Below the pieces are notes generated by a model. The model was not told the DNA's origin. It did not search any database and saw only the letters and a program-made list of their open reading frames with translations. This document shows positions 1 through 10,467 of a DNA stretch of 64,000 nucleotides, piece after piece. Every line of letters begins with the position of its first letter. Within the stretch, counting starts at the first letter, position 1. The position numbers and the translations under genes are program-made. Location of the stretch: positions 274,090-338,089 of the forward strand of contig JAUTDP010000019.1 in NCBI GenBank assembly GCA_033439795.1. Direction: 5' to 3'. The DNA is from Sordaria brevicollis (Eukaryota; Ascomycota; Sordariomycetes; Sordariales; Sordariaceae).

Positions 1-700
1 TTTGCTCCCCATTTTCTTACACATGCCCGACACATGGGTAGCATCTGTTGGGCTTTCAAGGCTCAATCGCCTACAGGTCGAGCGTGGGCTGGAACTCCTT
101 TCTAACTTTGTCAAGGAGCACAAGTCCAAGGTTTCCCCGAAGGATTTTGTGGTAATTTCGGCGCACAAGCCAAATGTTCAGTTTGGCAATAGCATCCTCA
201 AGCGCTTCCCGTTGCTCGCAGAAATGCCACCTCTGCAGACTGCCGATTCATTCCAAGGCAGAGAGGGCTCCATCTGTGTCATCATCACTGGTACGAAGTT
301 AGGGACAAGTGCCGGTTGGGTTGCGAACGAGAATCGCCTGAATGTCATGGTGACTCGCCAAAAGTCAGGTCTGCTGGTTATTGGCGATAAGCGGGTTACT
401 GGGCCTCTGGAAGGTTCCAGTAAAGAAATGACAAAGGCAGATCAGAAAGCCAAAAACACCCAAGTCACCGTAACAACTGAAGGGGTGGTGGAATATAGTA
501 ACATTAGGGCGTTGCGGGCAGTGTTGGAGTACATGCACGGGAATGGGCGGATCGTCGAGATCAAGAGAGGGGGAGGGTATCAGGAGGAGGCGGAGGAAAG
601 GAGGCTTGCGGAGGAGGACAAGGAGTTGGCCCAGGAGGTTTTGGCTCAGGAGCTCGATGTGGGGATGAACATGTTCGACGAGGAAGAGACTGATGACTGA
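1..700 (+). CDS. SF1 (UPF1/NAM7-like) helicase, C-terminal part, cut by window start
   Basis: The last 232 codons of a gene entering from the left; the TTG at position 2 is an internal Leu codon, not a start. Visible motifs are helicase motif V (TADSFQGREGSI, about nt 241-276) and motif VI (ENRLNVMVTRQKSGLLVIGD, about nt 328-390), as in UPF1/NAM7/DNA2-type superfamily-1B ATPases. The tail is acidic and glutamate-rich (nt 570-697). It aligns residue for residue with the C-terminus of the full-length helicase at 33.6-37.3 kb, so the two are paralogs that have clearly diverged. The role is unknown: the motifs imply ATP-driven nucleic-acid unwinding or translocation, but such fungal families are often lineage-specific. 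The frame is intact in the part seen. Confidence 0.85.
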   Translation, partial: LLPIFLHMPDTWVASVGLSRLNRLQVERGLELLSNFVKEHKSKVSPKDFVVISAHKPNVQFGNSILKRFPLLAEMPPLQTADSFQGREGSICVIITGTKLGTSAGWVANENRLNVMVTRQKSGLLVIGDKRVTGPLEGSSKEMTKADQKAKNTQVTVTTEGVVEYSNIRALRAVLEYMHGNGRIVEIKRGGGYQEEAEERRLAEEDKELAQEVLAQELDVGMNMFDEEETDD

Positions 701-2472
701 GGGTCTATTTCGCCAGCTGTTCCATGTATTACAAAAGGACACAATCGAGTTTAGTAATGAGCTTGACTAGCCGTACAGTCCCTAATGTCTTGATGCAACC
801 TTTTTTACTTCGCGCACCTCTTTTAATTTGCAAGGCAGTAGCCGCCAAATGATTTGGGAAATTCAAGGGTCTAGTCGATTAACATAGAGCATGGTCAACT
901 TGTGTCTCCTCGGCCCCATTGCCAGCGGAGATGAACACGATCATGTCCAAAATGGAAACGGTCGGTTTCGGCGTTGGGCTTGGGATTGGACTTGCTGTGA
1001 CTACCTCTAGTGCTGATGCGATACAGCCCGACACTGTATCAGGGCACCAGAGGAGTCGTTCTGCTACTTTGATGAATGGGAGGATGCTAGAATCGAGGAT
1101 GAGGTGTCTTTGATAATCTGGGTGGCTGTGCATTCATTGCATTTGGAAACTTCTTGTTCGGTCGAAATGATTGGACGAGGATTGGCGACTTCGGTCAGGC
1201 TGAGCTTAGGTACCTATACACGTGTTGTATATAGCATTGGAGGATATTGCGAATCTATGGTTAACCGTGGGGATGAGTTGGAGACCAAGCAATCCGCAAG
1301 AGAGGGGGGATTGCGTGCCTTTACCCTCATCTCCACGGTTATATAAAGAGCCGTGCCTCAATGCTCGCTTCCTGCCTTCTCTCATTCTTTCCTCACCGCC
1401 CTCCTTTCTATCATATTTCATTGAGTCCTGTAAACCCTTATTTGTTGGCCCGTGTTCACTCTATGCTCCGACTCTACTAGTCTTCATCATGTAGAGCTGG
1501 ATGACCCTTAATAGGTGCGATGGATCGAAACACAGAACAGCGACTATTGGCGATACGCCTTGCCAAAACTTTGTCACCAAAGCCTACAAGAGGCTGTTTA
1601 GTCAACAAAGTCAATCGCTCAAACTCGTCCCCAACAAGACAACCTACAATCCAGTACTGGTTTGTTTGTTAGCTTGGGGCCTCTAGTCAATTCCAACAGC
1701 CCTGTTTACATCTTACTAATGTCTTTTGCTCTAGTTTTGAGGTATAATGAAGCTTTAAATAGGTATTTTTGGAACTTTACAATGCCTTACCAGATGTCAA
1801 TTACCTATTTTATTCCGTCCATATTGCCTCTGGGACAGCTACAAACAGGTACCAAGCTAACAAACAAACCAAAAATGGGAGGTACGACAGAACCATCAGC
1901 CTCCACCTCCACTTCTGCTGCCCCAGTTAGCCAGTATGAACCGCAACCAATATCGAGAGAAAGCAAGGACTCGAGGCAACGACACTTGTCGTTTGTGGAA
2001 TTGTTATCTCGCCAGAAGGGAAGGGAGCGAGTGCAGTTTCACTTTGTGTTTTATAGAGCAGTTCGTAGCAGAGCATAGCGGAGTTATGTCGGACAATATT
2101 CCAGTTTCATTTTCTGGTTACTTATTTCGCGGTATGGACAAGTGACTGAACGATCATCTCTCTCGGACGTGTCTTAATTTGACCTTTCTTCGAAACCACC
2201 CACTCGCCAAAAACACTATCCCCGTAGCCTTCAAACCCTTCCAAACAGCACATTGGGTATACATACCTTTCTCACTACTTCCTCTGATACTTAACAGACT
2301 GTCTTCTCAACCACACTTTACGGTTTCACAGCTTCACAGCTTCACGGCTTCATAATCACTCCTTCAAAAAGCCCACTGTCAACCCCTTCTTCGAAGATTA
2401 ACCCAAGTGAACGTCTCAGCACCCAAGGCCCCCGATTCCGAACCCCTCCCTTTACAATTTTCCCCAGCAAAC
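701..2472. other. Intergenic; no gene recognised apart from a 76-bp MITE
   Basis: Every frame here holds only short, low-quality reading frames. The one structured item is the inverted-repeat element at 1264-1339. The segment separates the 3' ends of two convergent genes. Confidence 0.6.
1264..1339. mobile_element. 76-bp MITE with TA target duplication
   Basis: It begins ACCGTGGGGATGAG and ends with the near-perfect inverse CTCATCTCCACGGT, flanked by TA on both sides (1262-1263, 1340-1341). An internal CAATCC/GGATTG pair extends the symmetry. The same termini bound the 3.1-kb RIP-mutated element at 23626-26762, so this is a deletion derivative of that family. The TA duplication fits the Tc1/mariner/pogo superfamily. 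At 76 bp it is probably too short to trigger RIP and looks unmutated. Confidence 0.75.
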
Positions 2473-3138
2473 TCAATACTTCTCCCAATGCCCCCCATGA
2501 CTATCAACCCTCGGATCCAACTTATTCATCAAATCACTCCGATGCGGTCCAGCCGTATTCGGCGCCGGACCTGGCAGCGGAGCGCTGGTCGATGTCGGAC
2601 TGCCCATCATCTTCTGATGTCCCGCAGCATTTCCGGGGGTATGACCAACCCCATCCAACCGTCCATGCCCCTGCCCAGCAGCCGTAATAGTTGACGAATT
2701 CGTCGCCACATCAACCCCGTGATGAAACCCCGCTCTGTGCTTATGATGCTCCTTAGGAGGGACGGGAAAGTCAGCGTTTGGGTCGTCCATTCTTGTTCTG
2801 TTGTTGGTGTTGTAGCAGGTACTGTCGTAATTGGATCCGGAGCCGATGTGGTGGGATGAAGAAGGGTCGGCGGCGCCGTGCATACTTGGACCCATGCCCG
2901 TGGTAGAATGGTGTGATGGTTCGTGAGGACCATGGCTAAAGGCACCCTCGCCGGAAGCAGCCATGGTGGCGATGGGTTGGTGGTCCATGGTGCTGTCTAC
3001 GCGGGGATCGAGCTTGTTGAGGATGTCGTGCTTGTGGTGACCGGCTGTGGTGGGCGCGGGGCCGGAGGCGGGATGTTCGCCGAAGGTTTCGTTGGGGTTT
3101 TGGGGATGCATGTTTATGGTAGTGGAGTGGTGGTTCAT
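2473..3138 (-). CDS. Small His/Gly-rich disordered protein with duplicated NKLDPRVDS motif
   Basis: One uninterrupted 221-codon frame from the ATG at 3138. No enzyme domain, signal peptide or membrane segment is visible. The sequence is rich in His, Gly, Pro, Ser and Asn. It carries the motif A-G-x-H-x-x-D-(I/L)-(L/M)-N-K-L-D-P-R-V-D-S twice, near residues 33-49 and 198-213. I recall this motif from small fungal proteins of unknown function, some loosely annotated as cell-surface or stress proteins; that is recollection, not a search. A second Met ten codons in (MHPQNPNETFG) is an alternative start. It is transcribed in the same direction as VID27 upstream, about 0.9 kb away. Function unknown. 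Confidence 0.65.
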   Translation of the reverse strand: MNHHSTTINMHPQNPNETFGEHPASGPAPTTAGHHKHDILNKLDPRVDSTMDHQPIATMAASGEGAFSHGPHEPSHHSTTGMGPSMHGAADPSSSHHIGSGSNYDSTCYNTNNRTRMDDPNADFPVPPKEHHKHRAGFHHGVDVATNSSTITAAGQGHGRLDGVGHTPGNAAGHQKMMGSPTSTSAPLPGPAPNTAGPHRSDLMNKLDPRVDSHGGHWEKY

Positions 3139-4082
3139 GTTGCTTGTTTGGTCACGGGGTTGGACTGGTGAGTTGCTTGTTCGGTCAAGCTGACGATGAT
3201 GTTTATTAGGTGTGATTAATGTGGGATATGATAGGTATACTTGGTGGCTGATAAGTATGGATTGTAGTTGTGAAGGTTTATAGAAAGGAAAAAGAGATCA
3301 GTGTCAACGTTGGTGGATGTTGATGGGATAGATTAAAATCACTGACTCTGGGAATTACGGATGTTATACCGGGCAGCTCGGTTCACAAAGAGGTTGCGGT
3401 CAGTCACTCTTGCCGTTTCTTCCACGATCCGACGATATGGATGAAAAGAAGAAGAAACCCGATACTTCTTGGCCTACGTTCAGTTGGCATGTTCAACCGT
3501 GTAAGTGTCGCTCACAATTCCAAGAGCTGCGGTGGAACTTCCGAACCCAAGTCCATCTGGTATGAGGGTAGCAGCCAATGATCTCATACGGATGGGTCAC
3601 CTGCTTCGCGGGAAGGGATACCGGTAGATGTAATTGGGAGATATGACGACAGAGCACTTGCTTGGCTGTTGGTTGATTGCCTACCCGGTACTTCCGTGCG
3701 CAAGTCACACACCGGATTGGGCGGCCTCCTCCTTCCTGCCTTGTCCGAGATAACCTGACTGGTGATATTTCATGCACATTTGCGATAAAAGTCATCAATG
3801 GGAAAGAGGAGATAGACGTAAAGTCTTGCTATATACCTAGCTACTAACAGAATCCATACATCTGATTCCAATCCATCACAGAAGTTCTCCGGAAAACCCT
3901 TCGAACAAAAACACCAAACCGGCTTAGAACCATAACTCCTGGGGCATCATCAAAGTTTCCATCATAAACGTGTCGTTAAGCAGGCAGTTGTCCACCCACC
4001 ATTCCATTCGTAAGAAAACAAAGAGAAAAAAAATGCGAAGTTGTCGACAACCATGAAACAACCTCCTATCCGACGTACCCAT
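3139..4082. other. Intergenic: promoter of the small gene, 3' flank of VID27
   Basis: No convincing coding sequence. It should hold the promoter and leader of the minus-strand gene starting at 3138 and the 3' untranslated region of VID27. Confidence 0.5.
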
Positions 4083-6862
4083 TTAGTAAGGAGAGTCAAC
4101 AATGTCTTCCCTCCTCAACCTCTGAGCAGCCGGCGTCCGAGGACCACCGACCCTGTTACCCGAGCCTCTCCTGGCAGCGGCAAGGAAATCACCAGCGATA
4201 CTCTCTCTTGTCGGCTTCTTGAGACGAGTATGGTCAACCATGTTGACCTCGTGCGGAAGCGCGACAATGACATTCTTGTCCGTACCGAACTTGAAGTCGT
4301 CGGCCTTGACATCGTCCGTGTATCGTTTGATGAGATACGGCGTCTTCCTGCCGGTGAGCACCTTCTTAAGGTTCCATTCAATGATGTACGGACCAGTGGC
4401 GGTGATGATGCTGGTTTCCGAGATTCCGGTACCCGTGTTGAACTTGGCCGGCGTGAAGTTAACAGGCTTGCCAGTCTCGTGGGTGAACTGGGCCACGTGC
4501 TCGGGGGTCAAAGCAAGACGACGTGGCTGGGGCTTGGAGTCGGCAGCGAATGACTTCTCGAATCCAAGCTTGCCATCGTTCTTGCCTCCGTGTTGCAGGG
4601 CATCGACGAGCAGAAGGTAGTTGCGGCACGTGGCAAGGACCCAGCGACCGTCGGCGGAAACATCGAGGCCGAGAATGGGCTCACCAAGAGCAGGAATGTG
4701 TGTCTTGGCGTTGATACCGAGGCGGTCGAAAAGACGAATGTCACCCTTGTTGGATGCCACGGCGATGTAGCCCTTCTCGGTTGTTGCGAGGGCAGAGAAG
4801 TCGTTCTTGCTCGCGTACTGCTTGAGCTGGCTGTCGACAAGCTTGGTGCCAGAAACACGAGGATCGATACGGTAGAGCGCGTTTTTGCTGATACCCAAGA
4901 AGGTGGGTTCGTGAGTCATCTGGGCGAACTTGTTTTCGGGAGCAAAGGTAACAACGGGAATGTCGTCGTGAACCTTCCACTCGTCGACGACCTTGCCGTA
5001 CTCAAGATCCATGCGATAGAGCTTGTTCGGATCGTTGTCTTTTTGGAGGACAAGGTTCCGATCCTCGTTGTGAAGCATGACCTTGGTAGGCGAGAAGAGC
5101 TCGCCCTTTGGTGTCTCGACCTTGGAAATGTTTGTGCTGAACTCGAGATGGTTGCTGGGCGTGTGCTTGAAGACGCCAATCTTGGAGCCGCGAACAACAA
5201 ACGAACGATCGTGCTTGTAACCAACAGCGATCGACTTGTTGGTATCGGTGTCCTTGGGCTTGTACTCGACATCGTCATCCTCCTCGTCGGTGTCGTAGTG
5301 TTCGCTCTGAGGGCCGCCATCCTCAGCATCCTCATATTCCTCCTCCTCCTCTTCCTCCTCAGGCTGCTGATCCTCAAGTACTAGGTCGTTGAACGCATCG
5401 AGGACGTAGTTCTGTTCGGTCTCCTTGATCTTGGCCCACTTCATCTCATTCTGCTGCTCCCAAAGAGCAGAGGTCAAGCCCTCCTGGAAACGATCGAGGG
5501 TCTTTTGGTCCTTGAAGCGGATTAGCCACGAATAGGCGGATCCATCTTCCGTGAACTGGTTGAAGATGAAAGAGAGATATTCGGGGTTGAAGACAGGATT
5601 GATCTCCGAGCTGATGGGAATGCCGAGCCATTCACGATCGGGAGTAGAGACTTGCAGCCAGTACTTCCAGTTGCCAATTTCGGAGACGGTTGCTGTAACG
5701 GAGTCGGCCTGGAGAACAAAAGCTCCTGAGGGGAAATCGTAGAAATGTAGCTCGCCCTTCTCGGCGGCCATAACATCGCGGGCCTCGGGAGGTACCGTGG
5801 CCTTGGGAGGGCTATAGTTCCTCTCTTTCTTCACAGGAGTAGACTTTGCAGGCGTGGACTTGGCGGGCGTAGAGGGGCCGGCGGCGGCCTTCTCGCGCTT
5901 GACGCTGGTGTTGGCTGAGTGTAGAGGCATGGCGTCGATAGAGTCGATAGACCGTGTAAGGAGAGCCGGGCTGTGGATGGGGCTCGCCTGAGGGATGGGT
6001 GGCTCGTCAAAGAACTCGAACTGCTGAAGGTCGTCTTCGGTCGCCAAGGTATGGGGTTTGCGATACTTGCGCTCGTACTGGCACTGTTTGGCAGAGAGTT
6101 CGAACTGATCGACTAGCGAGGATGCGACGGTGGTGTCGCAAACAAACTCGTAGACGTCTCCCACGTCTCCGCTCAGGTCGCGCCAGGCCAAGATGTGGTC
6201 GCCGTTTTCTCTCTGTTCAACGCGGAAATGGAGGGCCTCGTCGAGTAGGAATGTCTTTTCGTCGCGTTCGGCGGCAAGGATGTCGGCGTCGATGTCGGCT
6301 TCTTCGCCCTCCTCTTCGGCGAGCAACTCGGCCTCGCCCTCTTCGTAAACTCGCTGTACGACGAGCTGGTACTGGAAGTCCTGCGCTGTGCGACGGATGC
6401 GCGCCGAGGCGTCCTTGAAGAGAAGTTCGGAATATCCCTTGGGAGAGAGGGGTCTGACGAGATAGAGCTGGCCTTGAGGAAGCTCAACTAGTGTTTCCTG
6501 GCCGTTACCAGAACCAAACAGAAGCTTGGCCGCTGTAGGGTAAGTTCAGTTAGCGGATGATCGCAACGACTTTTTGAAGTGTCGGTATTCGTGTAGCAGC
6601 TGTGAATTTGACGTGGTCGACGTTGAATGTGCGCGTTGTGATGTGGAGACCATAGATGGTGAGAAAGACAAGTCAAGGTGGTGGTAGATTGGGCGCGTTG
6701 TTGAGGCAAGCCCAGCGTTGCTTCCATGGGGATGTTCCCACCACTGACAACTGCCAGCGATCATATGTCATGGACCACGGTGGGGGAAGTGCTTTCAGGG
6801 ATTCATCTGAGTGGAGGGAGGGGATCTCATATCATGAACTTACCTCCTCTGAGAACAAACAT
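4083..6862 (-). CDS. vid27: VID27 family protein
   Basis: Two coding exons on the minus strand. Exon 1 is only 19 nt (6844-6862, MFVLRG plus one base). After a 311-nt intron (donor GTAAGT at 6843-6838, acceptor CTACAG), exon 2 runs 6532-4083, giving 822 residues. The mature start MFVLRGAAKLLFGSGNG and the length fit the fungal Vid27 family (vacuole import and degradation, named from yeast work on fructose-1,6-bisphosphatase turnover; biochemical role unclear). An N-terminal PH-like region is followed by an acidic linker with a run of Glu (about nt 5330-5370) and a C-terminal WD40-like beta-propeller (WVLATCRNYLLLVDAL and similar blades). The C-terminus is basic. Without the tiny first exon the protein would seem to start at an internal Met near 6326. 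Confidence 0.92.
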
Positions 6863-7658
6863 GGCTATCGTCGGTCGAATATGATACTCGATTAATCGTA
6901 TTGGACGTGATAAATGAGTGCTTCCTCAGCTAGCAAACCTAACCGACTCGGACGGTGCGGTATCGCTGGCTGTGAAATGCGATCGATGTCGAAGGGACGG
7001 AAGGAGGGGGATGTTGAAAAGGTGAAAGTAAATAGACGACGATAGAGAGGATAGCGCTCCGATCAGTGGGGACGTTGCATGTTCTGGCCTTCCTTGCCTT
7101 CTGGAACGAACCTCCAAGTTGCAGGGCAGGAGGGAGCTTGAATGTGTGAGGGAGACGGCACGACACGGAACGTGCAAAGCTGCGTCATAACAAGACATAA
7201 TGCGGCGGTGCATGGTCTTAAAGACCAATCATAATGAGCTGTCACCAAAACGCCACAGACTGTCAAAGCCAGACTTGAGTCACAAGCCTGCCGCCGCCGC
7301 CGCTCATCTTGTCTCACTTTCAACAATACTGGGAGGCGTGTTTGTGTTAGGAGCCTAACAGATTACTGCGCAATTTACATCGGATTCTGTTACAGTACGT
7401 AACTCATCACCATCCCCGATGAACGACACGCGGGCCGTCTCGTTGATGCCAGGAGATTCCAATGAGCACAAGCCAGAGATGACCGGTCGAATAATTTCAT
7501 GTCTAGAATGGTACAAGTATGTGACTTCACCTATCATAACTAATCAAACAAGGACGAACGCTGGAAAGAAGGGGACAACCGAAAACCGCAGTAACAAGAA
7601 GAGGCGGCTGGACTCATGTTTAAAAGCCGAAAGGATGGTAAAGACAAGTCGCATGTGA
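6863..7658. other. Intergenic between VID27 promoter and oxidase 3' end
   Basis: No supported gene. It contains the VID27 promoter and leader and the 3' flank of the minus-strand oxidase gene. Confidence 0.5.
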
Positions 7659-9609
7659 CTAAAGGTCCGCCGCCGGCATCTCGGGCAGCTCAGTCGGCCG
7701 TGTCTTGGGAACCTCACCCACCTTTCGCACTCCTCCTCCCCTACCAGCGGCGCCTCTTCCAGCTCTGTCGCATGACATCCTGAGCTGTGCGCCTGGGGCC
7801 ACGCTGCCATCTCTACTCTGGACACCTCCGCTCTCCACTCCCCTCATCTCGTCCACAATCAGTCTCGCCACGTTCTTGCCCATCAAAGCGTTGGTCTCCA
7901 TGGTCGAGATGAAGCTCTCCATGCCGGAGGTGTAGTAAAACCCCGGTCCGACAATGGGGTCCTGGAACTTTGTGCGCGGCTCGGCCTTGGGATACGAGAA
8001 GAACTCGTGGGGATAGTACCACGAAATAGGGCTGACAACCTCGGCGTTCGAGTCATTGCCCAGTATGGTGACAAACGTCTCTGGAACCTCGACACCAAAG
8101 AGACGGGTGAGAAACTCGGGGGTGATTTTCTCGGGAGAAAAGATCTTGTAGGCGAACTCCTGCTTCTTGGTCTTGGGGTTCACCACGGGACGGAGTTTGC
8201 TGATGCTGAAGAATCCAGCGCTTCCCGCACCATCCACCCCAGAATTGGCGTCGTCGTTCTTGCCAAGCGTCGTGAGCACCGTTCCAGGGAGCGCCCTGAA
8301 ATTCTTCATCTTGAAAAATTCGGGACTGAAGCTGAAGGGCGAGGTGAAGATGGTGACATGAAGCTTCACATAAGATATCTCCTCGATTGGGTTTTCGAGC
8401 ACACCGTCCTCAATATCAATGTTGCTGAACTGGTACGGATTGGCGAGAATTACGTTGTCGAACTCGACTGGATAAGCTATCTCCTTGGATGATGAATGGG
8501 AAGTTTGGAGGCGGTACTTGGCGGAATTGGCCGATTGGTATCCTTCTTTCGAGAGGGCGATCGATGACACCGACGTATTGCGCAAGATGGCGGCCCCCGA
8601 CTTCTCAACCATCTTATGGAAGATTTGCCAGTTGCCGCCTTGAACAGCCATAGAACCCTGAGGTGCCAAAGAAACCATGGTGTCGAGTCCATGGAGGCGG
8701 CCAAGGTTGGAGGCATAGTTAACTCGGGTGCTGGCTTGAATAATATCGTGGGCGAAGCTCGCATAGTGGTAATTAATCTGGAAACGTCAGCCATAACAGC
8801 CAAACAGTCGGACTAAGGCTCGCTCTGCAACTAACCCCATTCGCCTTGAGGAACTCCTCACCAGTGGCCCCCGTGGCCGAGGTCAAGTCAAGGTCGTATG
8901 CGCGCTGCGTCAGAGACTTGAATGGAAAGTACGGTTCCTCATACATCTTCAAGAATTTGGAAACAGTCTTCTCGACGAGGGAATCGGTTCGCAAAGGGGC
9001 AATAGCGCCGTACTTCCAGGCGATTTGTGCCGCATTCAGCGCCCAGTGACGGCTGGTATCGATCTCAAAGACGAACCTGTCGCCATCCCAAAATCCCATG
9101 TTAGGGTCGGAGCCTACATCCGGGTCCTTGATTTGCAAGCCGAACTCTCCGACCGACTCGTTGAGAATGTAGTTCTTCTCGATGAAAATGCTGGCCCCGA
9201 GTTCAAGTCGAAGGGATGGGTCATCGAAGGGGTTTATGGTGAGAGTCCGTCCACCAATATGGTCTGTCTTTTCAAAGATGGTGATGTTGACACCGACGTT
9301 GAATTGCTCGGCATATTTGCGCAAGTGGTAGGCGGCGGAAGATCCGGCAGCTCCAGCTCCTGTGCGGTGTGTTAGCTGCTCGTGAGTATTGACAATATCA
9401 ACAGAAAGAGCTGTAGAGCGGAAGTTCCGGAGCATTCTGCCAATAAAATAGACTGGAAACTTACCGATGATGGCGATCTGTCGAACTGGTGCCTCTCGAG
9501 ATTCGAGGGCGTCTTCCTCAACAGGAGCGGGGATTCTGCGGGCAAGAGCTGGCGATGTAAACAGAAGCAGTGCCGCAGCCGCGGACTGCAAATCGCATGG
9601 CAGTCTCAT
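7659..9609 (-). CDS. Prenylcysteine oxidase-like FAD protein, secreted or luminal
   Basis: Three coding exons on the minus strand: 9465-9609, 8836-9359 and 7659-8777, giving 595 residues. Introns are 105 nt (GTAAGT...ACAG) and 58 nt (GTTAGT...CCAG). The N-terminus is a signal peptide (MRLPCDLQSAAAALLLFTSP, ending ALA). The exon 1/2 junction rebuilds the dinucleotide-binding motif IIGAGAAGSSAAYHLRK, followed by an Asp/Glu-type motif IFEKTDHIGGRTLTI, the signature of FAD-dependent amine-oxidase-like enzymes. The later region (LDTMVSLAPQGSMAVQGGNW; PISWYYPHEFF; GPGFYYTSGMESFISTMETN) matches prenylcysteine lyases, which release Cys and a prenal from degraded prenylated proteins. The last 60 or so residues are a disordered Gly/Arg/Pro extension. 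The 5' end faces CCT6 across 858 bp. Confidence 0.88.
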
Positions 9610-10467
9610 GGTGTGCTTGAAACCGGCAGATGGAGGAAAGTTTTACACGATTTGGTTCAAAGGGAAAAGCATAGGTAACTGAAACATCTGATGAACTTGA
9701 GGGTTGAGGTGGCAGAAGAAGGAAGGAAGCACTTCTCTTTAGGTATTTATTCGATAACCCAATAACAAATCCCGGGCCAATCGCCACATGCGAAAGAAAT
9801 CCGGTGCAACGCAAACTGCATTTATTGCAGGATTATTCTGAATTGTACGTGGTGCATAAACTCAGTCGGTATCAAAAATTAAAGACAAAGACGGGGGGAG
9901 CTTCGCGGTGAGCCGTTGCAACAGGTCGGAAAGCCACATGAAGCTCTCATCCAAGTGATACTTCAGTACTTCTCATGCCGCCATGTTTGCTAGTCAAACA
10001 AGGTACCTGTCTATTATGCCGCCTCTATCTTTAGATTGACTGATAACAACTTGAGACGTCAGGGTAGGCCACCTGATGGAGGAAACAGCTCTTGCCGTCT
10101 GCGTTTGTACGGAGGGTGGTCCTAGCTTCATGCAGGTGCTCCAGCCCACCCACCGCCTGCGACCGCCCCTCGAGCGCCCCTCCATGCCATTGCCAACACC
10201 GCCCAGAAGAATGCCAGCACTGACAGGAGCGGGACCAGCAACCAGCAAGCTGTACCTATGACAGGGGCTGCCTGCCGCATCATGCCATCCACTGCCGCCT
10301 CCGCCCAAATCGATGCCTGCGCTGGGGGGACTGGAACACTGGAAAAAAAAGTTAACGCAAGATCGGGGAACAGCTCCTTTACATGCCAAAGAACATCCCG
10401 CCCCGCAGTCGCATCTCTCCTAAACAAACAATCCCGATATCCTCGTCACATACGCATTTAATCCGCC
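9610..10467. other. Divergent promoter region, oxidase / CCT6
   Basis: An 858-bp interval between two start codons pointing outward. No coding sequence supported; expected to carry both promoters. Confidence 0.5.
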
